12,613 nt of DNA from Methanobacteriota archaeon (GTDB taxonomy: Archaea > Halobacteriota > Methanosarcinia > Methanosarcinales > Methanosarcinaceae): contig JAUPKV010000160.1 of the NCBI GenBank assembly GCA_030837265.1, positions 1-12,613 of the forward strand. The letters run 5' to 3'. The notes beneath the pieces were generated by a model that was not told the DNA's origin, did not search any database, and saw only the letters and a list, made by a program, of their open reading frames with translations. Positions 1-7,701 of the stretch are shown here, piece by piece; the first letter of the stretch is position 1; each line of letters begins with the position of its first letter. Position numbers and translations under genes: made by a program.

Positions 1-955
1 ATCTTGTTTTTCTTATCCAGAAACTTCCAGTCCATTTTTCCGCCTGTTGATATGAACTGAATGAAGCTTCCTGCTTATCGGGATTTCTAAGATGCATATA
101 GCTTGCAGCCCAAACCACTTCATAGGCTTCATTATAAGTTAAAAATGCTTGAAGCAGGTATTGTTCGGTCCAGAATCGATATTCATTTAGAATCCATTCT
201 TTGGGGTACTCTGCGGGCATAAATATGTCGTGAATATGAACAAGAACCCCCTTTCTAAGTCTGGGCAATATCTCTAGGTATTCGTATTGGACATCGCTTC
301 CAATATTTAGGACATGACTTGAATCTATGAAAAGAATATCATTTTCTTCGAGTCTTTTAAATTCCGATAAGGGAATCTCTTGAACGTTTTTATTAATTAA
401 TTTCGAAAGACCTGGGAATCCCTCGGTTAATATTGGATTTGGGTATGGCTCAATTGCCGTTAATTCACATGAGTAATTTGGGTTTTCTTCTTTATTTTTT
501 TGGATTGCTTGAGCTGATAGAAGGGTAGAGTTGCCCGATCCTATCTCAATTAGCCGCTTTGGTTTAAATTGGCGAATCATGGAATAGAGAATTTCGGCAT
601 CTACATTGAAGAAGAAGTCATTGTTGATATAGTATTGATGGGGCACTTTTGTTCTTTCTTTTGGTAGGTTATCGTATTCGTGTTTGAATTTGGTGGAAAA
701 ATCGGTTAATAGCTTGATTTGAGCCTGCTCGTTGATGTTTATACCGACGAGTTCGGATTGGTTTTTCCACAAGTCTGCTTTTAGTGTGGAAGTGTTTGGA
801 ATGGGTTCGTAAAAGTTAACGGGAACTATATGAACGCCTTTACTTTCCCAAAGACGAAAATATTGAGTATCTCTGGCTATTCTTGAAGGAAAGATAAGCG
901 CATATAGATAGATAATAACATTTTTTAGTTTTCTATTTATCATATAATTCGCCAT
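1..955 (-). CDS. Class I SAM-dependent methyltransferase, 3' end cut by the window
   Basis: The frame is open from an ATG at 953-955 to the window edge, giving 318 residues without a stop. Motif I is LIEIGSGNST at about residues 135-144. An acidic strand end (AIEPYP, about 167-172) follows, then LFIDSSH at about 208-214 and HIHDIFMP at about 240-247. This pattern fits the Methyltransf_24 type of Rossmann methyltransferase found in polysaccharide clusters. The last visible residues, SFWIRKT, resemble the usual C-terminus of such proteins, so probably only a few codons are missing. The acceptor is unknown; O-methylation of a sugar in the glycan is an inference from the neighbours. No clear Shine-Dalgarno precedes the ATG at 955, and a second in-frame ATG at 943 is an alternative start. 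It lies 48 bp after the GT2 gene and is probably cotranscribed with it. Confidence 0.88.
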   Translation of the reverse strand, partial: MANYMINRKLKNVIIYLYALIFPSRIARDTQYFRLWESKGVHIVPVNFYEPIPNTSTLKADLWKNQSELVGININEQAQIKLLTDFSTKFKHEYDNLPKERTKVPHQYYINNDFFFNVDAEILYSMIRQFKPKRLIEIGSGNSTLLSAQAIQKNKEENPNYSCELTAIEPYPNPILTEGFPGLSKLINKNVQEIPLSEFKRLEENDILFIDSSHVLNIGSDVQYEYLEILPRLRKGVLVHIHDIFMPAEYPKEWILNEYRFWTEQYLLQAFLTYNEAYEVVWAASYMHLRNPDKQEASFSSYQQAEKWTGSFWIRKTR

Positions 956-1003
956 TATTTTGAATTATCCGTATCGCAGATACAAAAAGGGAAAAGTCTA
1001 ATG

Positions 1004-1930
1004 TTACTTTGAGGGATCGTTATCTATATCGATACTTTTATGACCGTAACCATCTAGATGGGCACGAATAAACCCAATATTGTGGGCTATCATACCAAGA
1101 GAGTGGATGATTGGAAAAGCAAAGACCTTTTTATTTTTTGATATATAGTAGGAGCGATGTGCCATTTTGAGTCCACCATATAACGTTAAGGGTGGAAAAT
1201 AGGGCATAATTGACCATCGACTCCTATATTTATGGTAATAAAAATGGTTTCCGTAGCCATACCAAGACATCTTTTTTAACAACGATGATAACGTTAACTG
1301 GTTATGTCTATGATAGTGATGAGCTAAATAGTTATATGCTAATGCCCAACCAGATTCTTTTATCCTATGGGAAACGTCAACATCTTCAAGTGCGCCTTTA
1401 ATTCGTATATCAAAACCCCCAACGCTTCTTAGAGCTTTAATCCGAAAAATAGAACCGCAAGTAAACAAGGTGTCAGGGTTAGGAACCGGTAAAATACGAG
1501 CCCCAATATAGCCGGTTAGAAGACTTATTTTGGCTTGGGGAGCGATTCGAATATTGAATCCAGCGGCGGCACCCACATTGGAATTATGATCCATGAATTC
1601 AACTTGTTTTCTGACGAAGTCCGTGGGTAACACATGGTCATCGTCTGTCCATAGGATATATTCACCTTCGGCATTGTTTACCGCAATCTGCCTAGTTTCG
1701 CTAAGGCCTTTGCCTTTGCTTGAGGTAATAAAAGTCTTAATGTCTGTTTCTTTAGAAAATTTTGTTGCTATTGATAATGTGTTGTCACTGCTGCCATTAT
1801 CCACTATTACTAGTTTTATTGATTCATGGGGGTAGTCCTGGGTGGATATGGAATTGAACGCTGTTTTCAGGACATTAGCGCCGTTCTTTACACACAATCC
1901 GATGGTTACTTTTTGGCTCAATTTAATCAC
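1004..1930 (-). CDS. GT2 family glycosyltransferase
   Basis: A 308-residue GT-A fold glycosyltransferase. It opens with the family's nucleotide-binding strand (VTIGLCVKNGA, about residues 8-18) and VIVDNGSSDNT (about 41-51). The metal-binding acidic cluster appears as WTDDDH (94-99). GGFD (171-174) and ALEDVD (180-185) carry the likely catalytic acid in the ED pair, and HHYHRH (205-210) may add metal or phosphate contacts. It should transfer a sugar from a nucleotide or lipid-phosphate donor to the growing glycan at the cytoplasmic face of the membrane. Donor and acceptor cannot be read from the sequence. The longest frame starts at GTG (1928-1930), but that GTG is part of a GTGAT sequence that could itself be the ribosome site for an in-frame TTG at 1919-1921, which would remove three residues. 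It follows the preceding glycosyltransferase by 25 bp. Confidence 0.92.
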   Translation of the reverse strand: MIKLSQKVTIGLCVKNGANVLKTAFNSISTQDYPHESIKLVIVDNGSSDNTLSIATKFSKETDIKTFITSSKGKGLSETRQIAVNNAEGEYILWTDDDHVLPTDFVRKQVEFMDHNSNVGAAAGFNIRIAPQAKISLLTGYIGARILPVPNPDTLFTCGSIFRIKALRSVGGFDIRIKGALEDVDVSHRIKESGWALAYNYLAHHYHRHNQLTLSSLLKKMSWYGYGNHFYYHKYRSRWSIMPYFPPLTLYGGLKMAHRSYYISKNKKVFAFPIIHSLGMIAHNIGFIRAHLDGYGHKSIDIDNDPSK

Positions 1931-1955
1931 ATGTAGAATTCTTGTATAAATGCTA

Positions 1956-2981
1956 CTAACATTTGCAAATCATTCTTTCAAGGGGACTCAACGTGTTATT
2001 CCAATTCAGCTGGCACGCTTGGGCATAAGCTTCCCTGCTTAGCTTCTCCCATTCACGCCTCTCTGAGTATTTATCGACTAAATCAACAAAGTTATCCTCA
2101 TTATAAGGCAGGCATCCTTTCAGTTCATGGGAAAGCTGCATCCAATCTGGAGACAGAACAGGTAAGCCGTAAGCAAGGTAAGCCAAGACTCGGGACGAGA
2201 AGTGGCTTTGCCTATAGATGTCTTTTGAAATAGTATTTAACCCAAATTGATAGTTATAGAGTACATCAAGTGAAGAAGCGAATCCTTTGTAGTTCAATTT
2301 ATATCTTCTATCCGGTTTGCTTCCGTATATATCAATGGCATAATCGCTTATTTTTGTAAGATAGGCTAACAGTGCTGGGTTTTGGCAATGGGCATGCATC
2401 GCACCAACCGACACTATTGAGGCTGGAAAGAAAAACTGAGCGGTGTTACTCTTGGGGTAACAGCCAAATTTAAGAGTGACAAAGTTGGATCCATCGTAAA
2501 TGTTTCTTCTTATGTAATTCTCGGTTGACTGCCATGGGAACACGACAAAATCGGACTTTTCACAGATTTCAAGTTCTTTACTTCTTATTTCACGTATTCG
2601 GTCAAAATCTATAGAGTTGTTGTGATATGATTCGAAATATAGTTCGTCTGCCCATGATGATTCCCAGCTAAATATTTTCAGGCAGCCTAAGTCTTTAGTT
2701 AAAACGTATGAAAAAGGGCTTTCGACACTTATTACCACATCATATTTTCCATTGCTAATTCTTTTTTCTAAATAGTTTGATAGCTTGAGCATAACTCGTA
2801 GTTCATCGCCTTTTAAGTGGGCAAGTGAACGCTCGTATAGCGAACGGAGTTTAGAAGGCCATACGTTTGTTACATCAAGGATATCTACCTGATGATTTTT
2901 GGATGCTAAAAAATTATTATATGCTTTAGCTCTATTGCTGCCTCCACCGGTATAGTTGCGGGCAATAATGGCGATTTTAAT
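1956..2981 (-). CDS. GT-B glycosyltransferase (GT4-like) with a probable ATT start
   Basis: The first ATG (2792) gives only 278 residues and begins in the middle of the N-terminal Rossmann domain. The frame stays open for 63 codons upstream and encodes a textbook GT-B beginning: KIAIIARNYTGGGSNRAKAY. With the start at ATT (2979-2981) the protein has 341 residues. GGGGG (2990-2994), eight bases upstream, could serve as a ribosome site; an in-frame TGA closes the frame just before it, and no ATG, GTG or TTG lies between. The C-terminal half has RVLAYLAYGLPVLSPDW, the nucleotide-sugar donor-site strand of GT-B enzymes, with Ala where many relatives have Glu. The closest general type is Glycos_transf_1 or a glucuronosyltransferase-like GT-B; the donor is unknown. 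The 5' extension is well supported by the protein sequence; the ATT start itself is an inference and a sequencing error ATG>ATT is possible. Confidence 0.85.
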   Translation of the reverse strand: MKIAIIARNYTGGGSNRAKAYNNFLASKNHQVDILDVTNVWPSKLRSLYERSLAHLKGDELRVMLKLSNYLEKRISNGKYDVVISVESPFSYVLTKDLGCLKIFSWESSWADELYFESYHNNSIDFDRIREIRSKELEICEKSDFVVFPWQSTENYIRRNIYDGSNFVTLKFGCYPKSNTAQFFFPASIVSVGAMHAHCQNPALLAYLTKISDYAIDIYGSKPDRRYKLNYKGFASSLDVLYNYQFGLNTISKDIYRQSHFSSRVLAYLAYGLPVLSPDWMQLSHELKGCLPYNEDNFVDLVDKYSERREWEKLSREAYAQACQLNWNNTLSPLERMICKC

Positions 2982-3027
2982 TTTTAAAACCCCCAGATGT
3001 CAAAGGTAGCTTATTTCAGAATCACTT

Positions 3028-3903
3028 CTAGACAGGATACAGCAGAACATGGAAATCTAGTATTCTCAGGTCGTCGTCAGTCAAAGCTTGAAACTCTTTA
3101 GCCATCTTTTTTTTGGGCACAGGCAACTTTGACCATCGGCGTAGCTGTAGGATTTTTGAATTAAAACCCGCACGTTTGAAATATCCTAGAGCTTCTGGGA
3201 AGCTTATTCGATTGGTGAAATTACTTGTTCGGAACATGTATGAATTCCATGTGTGCTGTGAGAGTCTTAGATGATTCAGGTTTCCATTCATATGGTCTTG
3301 TAAATCCATTAAATGTGAAGATACCCCTGTAGGTTTTAGTATTCTTCGGAGTTCAACGAATGTTTGCAGGAATTCTTTTTTTCTGATGTGTTCAAGGACT
3401 GCATGTGACCAGATGAAGTCGACGCTTGAATCAGGTATTGATTTGAGTGAGTCCAAACCTGAAGTCAGGTATTCACAATTGCTTCTTTCAAGGTAATCAT
3501 GTAGGGACTTGCATTCCACCATATCCGATGCATCGAGACCTTTTTTTCCGAGGAACTCGATGAGTCGATTGTAGCATGCAGTATTATGTTCAGCAAAGCT
3601 TCCTGCATCTACAAGGTAAGTTTTGGATACGCCTAATGTGTGAGCGATAATTGCTGAAGATACACTGTCGCCGGGCCCGAGCTCTAAAATGGTGTAATTC
3701 TTGCTATCTTTTGGGGCTGACTTGAAGTGTTTCATGAAGGTGTCGTATGCGTATTGGGGTCTCTCCATTCCGCCGTATAGTGTGAGACCCATGAGTTTCA
3801 GGAAACTGTAGCTTAAGTTTAGTTGTTCAACGCCGATTTTTGCTGTCACTTGAAGCTGCCATGGAAAATTGTTTCTCAACTCTATAAGTCTCAATTCATC
3901 CAC
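3028..3903 (-). CDS. Class I SAM-dependent methyltransferase
   Basis: A protein of up to 291 residues with a Methyltransf_11-type core. Motif I is ILELGPGDSVSS (72-83), the SAM ribose-binding acidic residue is in LVDAG (97-101), VDFIWSHAVLEHI (161-173) is the motif IV/post-IV region, and RRILKPTGVSSHLMD (186-200) is the usual strand-turn of this family. It probably methylates a sugar hydroxyl or carboxyl of the surface glycan; the sequence does not show which. The longest frame starts at GTG (3901-3903), but GGGGTGG around that codon looks like a Shine-Dalgarno, and an in-frame TTG (3892-3894) lies five bases after it. The true protein may therefore be 288 residues. It lies between two glycosyltransferase genes, 57 bp from the upstream one and 46 bp from the ATT start of the downstream one. 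Confidence 0.9.
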   Translation of the reverse strand: MDELRLIELRNNFPWQLQVTAKIGVEQLNLSYSFLKLMGLTLYGGMERPQYAYDTFMKHFKSAPKDSKNYTILELGPGDSVSSAIIAHTLGVSKTYLVDAGSFAEHNTACYNRLIEFLGKKGLDASDMVECKSLHDYLERSNCEYLTSGLDSLKSIPDSSVDFIWSHAVLEHIRKKEFLQTFVELRRILKPTGVSSHLMDLQDHMNGNLNHLRLSQHTWNSYMFRTSNFTNRISFPEALGYFKRAGFNSKILQLRRWSKLPVPKKKMAKEFQALTDDDLRILDFHVLLYPV

Positions 3904-3960
3904 CCCAAAAATAAAATTTTATAAGTTCAAGAATCTGTTTTAAAAAATAAGTTACGCTAT

Positions 3961-5037
3961 CTATCCCTTTAAAACTCTTGAGATACAATCCCAAAGCCCT
4001 TCGCCCATTTTTTCAACCGTGAATTCAGTTTCCACAGCTTGCCTAGCATTTTTACCCACCCTCTCAGTTAAGGCATCATCCTGTGAAAGAATTGAAAGCT
4101 TAGAAAAGAGACTAACAGGATTATATGGCTCATAATAGAACGCTGTCTCCTCATCTTTCACATATCCATCTACTGCAGGAACCTGCGAAGTAAGTACAGT
4201 TTTCCCTAAAGCCATTGATTGAAGGCAAGTCATCAATCCTATAGACCGCAATGTTCGATGCAATGGAACAATAACAAATTTAGCTTTTAAGACATCATCT
4301 TTGAATGTTGAGACAGATGCTCGTGGCAGCCACTTGACGTTCGGTGGCAAATTTGCGGGTTTTGGTAGCATGCTTCTTATTCTTAATTCTGGCAATTGGT
4401 CGTGCCATCGCTCATAAACTGTTAATAACGTATCGAAATCGCGGGCTTCACCGGCAGAATAAATATAATCTTCTGCTTCAATTCGCTCGGGTTTGAAGTA
4501 GTCTTGTTCAACACCGAAGGGTACATATGACAATAAATCGCTGGGAAAACCAAGGACATCTCTATAGAAGGTTCGTTGCCTAGCCGAATAAAAGATTATG
4601 TGGGAGATACTTTTTTTGTTGAATGATTGTTTAAGAATAGCGTTAACTAAGGGCTTAGGAAAATTTTGGTGGCTTTCATAAGCGTTCGGTAGCCCAACGT
4701 CGATCATTACATGGGGAATTGAACTAAAGACGTTTGTTTTTGATTTTAGTAGTGAGAATAAAAAGCTACAGGGGGAGTCAAAAGTTAGAAGCAAATCATA
4801 TTTTTTTAAGATGTTAAATGCTTTCGAATGCTGCAAATAGACCCTTGATAACTCTTCTAATGGTTTTAAAAGAAAATTATCCTCAAGACCGAGAACATCG
4901 ACCTCCACATTTTTCGGCCAATATTTACTGAACCAGTATTTATCGCCTAAGACAACCTGGTTAGGATTCCTAATGTCGCTTTTGTATTCGCTGACTCTGG
5001 AAACAGGCCAATTGACAAACATTAAAATCTTAAACAT
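3961..5037 (-). CDS. GT-B glycosyltransferase (GT4-like)
   Basis: A 358-residue GT-B protein. The N-terminal domain begins MFKILMFVNWP and contains a YDLLLTFDSP strand. It has an SSIPHVMIDVGLP segment and VPFGVEQDYFKPE (about 187-199), the linker that precedes the C-terminal domain in GT4 proteins. The C-terminal donor site reads KFVIVPLH followed by GLMTCLQSMALGKTVLTS. Relatives commonly have LLEAMA at this point, so a Gln replaces the second Glu of the EX7E motif. The fold and general role as a retaining nucleotide-sugar glycosyltransferase are fairly safe, but donor and product are unknown. The ATG start is supported by AGGA about ten bases upstream. An 83-bp gap separates it from the preceding glycosyltransferase; that gap contains an alternative open frame ending inside this start region. 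Confidence 0.88.
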   Translation of the reverse strand: MFKILMFVNWPVSRVSEYKSDIRNPNQVVLGDKYWFSKYWPKNVEVDVLGLEDNFLLKPLEELSRVYLQHSKAFNILKKYDLLLTFDSPCSFLFSLLKSKTNVFSSIPHVMIDVGLPNAYESHQNFPKPLVNAILKQSFNKKSISHIIFYSARQRTFYRDVLGFPSDLLSYVPFGVEQDYFKPERIEAEDYIYSAGEARDFDTLLTVYERWHDQLPELRIRSMLPKPANLPPNVKWLPRASVSTFKDDVLKAKFVIVPLHRTLRSIGLMTCLQSMALGKTVLTSQVPAVDGYVKDEETAFYYEPYNPVSLFSKLSILSQDDALTERVGKNARQAVETEFTVEKMGEGLWDCISRVLKG

Positions 5038-5120
5038 AAATTTTGTTTCCTATTTCAGCTAAAGTTGAGATTACAATTAGAGAAGGACCATCATCAAAAC
5101 GTTGAACAAGCGCTGATACT

Positions 5121-6386
5121 TTAGGAAGCCAGTACTTGATGTTGAGTTTTAAGCTGTAAATTACCGGCAGCTATATGGCTTGAATTGTTACATTTCAGGG
5201 AACGGATCAAACCAAGGTATCTTTCAATATACCGCTTTGAAGAAAAGTTCTTTTCATAAATATCTTGCACTATGAATCGGGATAGAGAGTCCTTCTTGAA
5301 GCTTGATAAAATATTTTTCAAACTGATCCAGCTATCAAAAATTAGGTTCCTATCTATTAGACCCACAATTTCTGGTAAGCCCCCAAAATTTGAGGCAATT
5401 ACGGGCGTACCAACTGAAAGAGCCTCTAAGGCGGTTAAGGGAGAGTTTTCCGCGCAAATTGAAGGTATCACTAAAGCCGTAGCGCCTCTGTACAAAGGAT
5501 AAAGATCCTTTTTTTCTAAGTACCCCATGTAAGATACAGCGCGTTCCAAGGAATTATTTTGGATATATTCGATAATATTCTTTTTAAGACTACCATCCCC
5601 GACTATAATGAGATGAGGGTTTCCGTCTTTAAGTTCTTTAAATACCTCCAGCAGGTTCCGTATGCCTTTGTGTTTCTCCAGCATCCCAACATATAGAAAA
5701 TAGTTAGAGGGGCTTGTTGACGCGATCTTTTCAGGAGGCGATGGAACGAAGTTCGGTAAGGTAACATTTTTTACGTCAATTTTTTTTAGCAATGTTTTTC
5801 TAATATTGTTGCTTGGAGAAATTATGAGGTCTATGTCTTTAATAGCACGTTTGAATCTTTGGGAGAATCGCCAGATTTGGGGTGGCCTGCCAAGTTTTAG
5901 TGCACAAGAGAAACAGTATTGGCCGGGTTGGCGTTTGCATAATTCTGCTCCGTTCTTTAGCAAATTGTTTTGTTGGCAGACTAACCAGCAATCATGTGCC
6001 GTAAAGAGATTGATATAGTTACTTCGCTTTTTTAAAAGATTATACCCTAATAAGGAAATGTTGTTGTGATGAACGACGTCTGGCTTAATTTCTTTCAATA
6101 GGTCGTCGAATTTTTTTGTTATTACCTGGGAATTGCCGAGCATGTAAGCGGCATATGAACTTGAGCTAAATTGTGTTTTAACTGGATAAGTGTAGATACC
6201 TTCGTTTCTGTTAGATTTAGGGGTATTTTTTCTCTTTACATTGTAAGCATCCAAACTGTGCAGGATATGTATCTCATGGCCCTTCCTCTGTAGTTCCTCT
6301 GCTAAATATTTAACATGTATAGCATCGCCGCCTAGATGGTACGGTGGGTAGTAGCTTGTTGTGAATAGGAATTTCAGGGTCTCCAT
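5121..6386 (-). CDS. GT4 family glycosyltransferase
   Basis: A canonical GT4 retaining glycosyltransferase of 421 residues. The N-terminus METLKFLFTTSYYPPYHLGG contains the typical YPP...GG acceptor loop, followed by HVKYLAEELQRKGHEI. A cysteine-containing stretch, from TAHDCWLVC to YCFSCALKLG, matches the pattern seen in many GT4 enzymes. The C-terminal domain has YVGMLEKHKG and the complete EX7E donor motif AENSPLTALEALSVGTPVIAS with both Glu present. I chose ATG 6384-6386 because GGTG lies nine bases upstream; the longer TTG start at 6401 would put that ribosome site inside the coding sequence. The tail after YLGLIRSL (about 25 residues) is polar and unlike the family, and may be poorly constrained. 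It follows the next upstream glycosyltransferase by 42 bp. Confidence 0.93.
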   Translation of the reverse strand: METLKFLFTTSYYPPYHLGGDAIHVKYLAEELQRKGHEIHILHSLDAYNVKRKNTPKSNRNEGIYTYPVKTQFSSSSYAAYMLGNSQVITKKFDDLLKEIKPDVVHHNNISLLGYNLLKKRSNYINLFTAHDCWLVCQQNNLLKNGAELCKRQPGQYCFSCALKLGRPPQIWRFSQRFKRAIKDIDLIISPSNNIRKTLLKKIDVKNVTLPNFVPSPPEKIASTSPSNYFLYVGMLEKHKGIRNLLEVFKELKDGNPHLIIVGDGSLKKNIIEYIQNNSLERAVSYMGYLEKKDLYPLYRGATALVIPSICAENSPLTALEALSVGTPVIASNFGGLPEIVGLIDRNLIFDSWISLKNILSSFKKDSLSRFIVQDIYEKNFSSKRYIERYLGLIRSLKCNNSSHIAAGNLQLKTQHQVLAS

Positions 6387-6428
6387 TTCTAAAAGCACCA
6401 AACGTATTGAGTCGGATCTACAAGGCGG

Positions 6429-7592
6429 TTACAGGCTAGTGCTAGTCAAAGGAGATGTGATAACTGGATTAACTTCAAAAGGACTAGCAGTATTATTGTC
6501 TAATAACTCGAAATATATTTTTTCCAATCTGCTAGATACGAGGTTCCAGTCATAGTTTTCTTTAACACGGGCAATCGCTTTTTCTTGCATTTGCTCAACT
6601 AAGTTTGGCTGCATTAATAGAAATTGCAGTTTATTTTTTAGATCCTCAGTATCGCCATTTCGAAAAGAAAAACCTGAATCGCCAATGGTTTCTAGATTCT
6701 CCGGAATGTCGCTAACTAAGGTGCATTTACCTAAAGCCATTGCGGTTAGTAAAGCAGGCGATGTGCCCTCAAGCATAGAAGGCGTTACATAAAGGTACGC
6801 GCCTTTGCAAATATGCTCAAATTCGTCTCCATAAACATACCCCAAAAACTTTACGTTTTTGTTTGCTATCCTCTTAAGGAAGCCTTCGTATTCCTTACCA
6901 TATGGATCTCCGCCCACAATGACTAAGTTAAAGTCGGTCTTAATTCGATTGAATGCATATACCAAATAGTGGACGCCTTTTTCATAAACAAGTCTGCCTA
7001 CAAATAGTATATACCTCTTATTTCTGAGGCCGTATTTTTCTAAAACCCTTTCATCGGGTTTTGATAAATTAATATTCGCGCCATAAGGTACGTATACCGG
7101 TAATTCTCCGAAGTTATTTCGATACCACTCTTGCACATATTTTGAATCGACTGTTGTTAGGTGCGGAAAATACAAGGCAAAACGCGCAGTAGAGCTCAGA
7201 AGCCGTCTAACCCAAATTGGATAACTTGTCCTTTTCCAAGGCAGACCGTCAAGACTAAGAACAGTTTTCGATGACTTTATTCGGGGCAATAATGCAAAAG
7301 GCCAAGCATCAGTACCATAGAAATGAATTATTTCGAAGTCATGATCGAGAGCATTGAAAGTTGAAAGTATCCCGCGAAAAGGAAAATCCAAGAATTTTCT
7401 ATCTAGACATTTTACATATGTTAAATTAATATTTTTGTACAATTTTATTCTTGGTTCATTCCCTCGGTAGCCACAGTATACCGTTATTTCATGTCCCTTT
7501 TTAGCAAGTCTAGCAGCAACTTCCTCCACACATGTTTCAAACCCGCCGTAGCGAGCTGGGATACCCATAGTTCCAATATAAGCAATTTTCAT
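6429..7592 (-). CDS. GT4 glycosyltransferase, DUF1972/rhamnosyltransferase-like
   Basis: A 387-residue GT-B protein. Its N-terminus (residues 1-24), with GTMGIPARYGGFET at 7-20, is the hallmark of the DUF1972-containing glycosyltransferases often annotated as rhamnosyl- or galactosyltransferases in capsule clusters. YVPYGANINLSKPDE (167-181) precedes the second Rossmann domain, which carries ILFVGRLVYEKG (195-206) and VIVGGDPYG. The donor motif is EGTSPALLTAMALGK (275-289). The first Glu is present, but Thr283 stands where the second Glu of EX7E is expected (relatives read LLEAMA). Whether it remains active is uncertain. Being directly downstream of an RmlD-like reductase is consistent with use of a 6-deoxyhexose donor, but that is only context. 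The ATG start has AGGT seven bases upstream. Confidence 0.92.
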   Translation of the reverse strand: MKIAYIGTMGIPARYGGFETCVEEVAARLAKKGHEITVYCGYRGNEPRIKLYKNINLTYVKCLDRKFLDFPFRGILSTFNALDHDFEIIHFYGTDAWPFALLPRIKSSKTVLSLDGLPWKRTSYPIWVRRLLSSTARFALYFPHLTTVDSKYVQEWYRNNFGELPVYVPYGANINLSKPDERVLEKYGLRNKRYILFVGRLVYEKGVHYLVYAFNRIKTDFNLVIVGGDPYGKEYEGFLKRIANKNVKFLGYVYGDEFEHICKGAYLYVTPSMLEGTSPALLTAMALGKCTLVSDIPENLETIGDSGFSFRNGDTEDLKNKLQFLLMQPNLVEQMQEKAIARVKENYDWNLVSSRLEKIYFELLDNNTASPFEVNPVITSPLTSTSL

Positions 7593-7701
7593 GAAATAAA
7601 CCTATAAAATTATGATTTTTGTTTCTAGGAAGGATTTTGTTTAGCTCAAGTTTTTGGAAATAAACTTTGGAAAATGGGGTTTTATGAAAAGGCGATTTAT
7701 T

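Noticed and set aside
971..983. Small inverted repeat GTATCGCAGATAC
   Set aside because: Five-base arms and a three-base spacer are too short to distinguish from chance, and no T-run follows.
1210..1835. Plus-strand open frames of 63 and 80 codons
   Set aside because: They lie opposite the GT2 gene, have low-complexity or unnatural translations, and lack a promoter or ribosome site.
2793..2981. Frameshift or separate small gene in front of the ATG at 2792
   Set aside because: The upstream sequence is in the same frame and completes the GT-B N-terminus, so no frameshift is needed.
5272..6555. Plus-strand open frames opposite the two GT4 genes
   Set aside because: They mirror strongly supported glycosyltransferase genes on the other strand and show no protein-like motifs.
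7593..7701. Terminator between rmlD and the DUF1972-type glycosyltransferase
   Set aside because: Only short T-runs and no stem are visible, so read-through within one operon is more likely.
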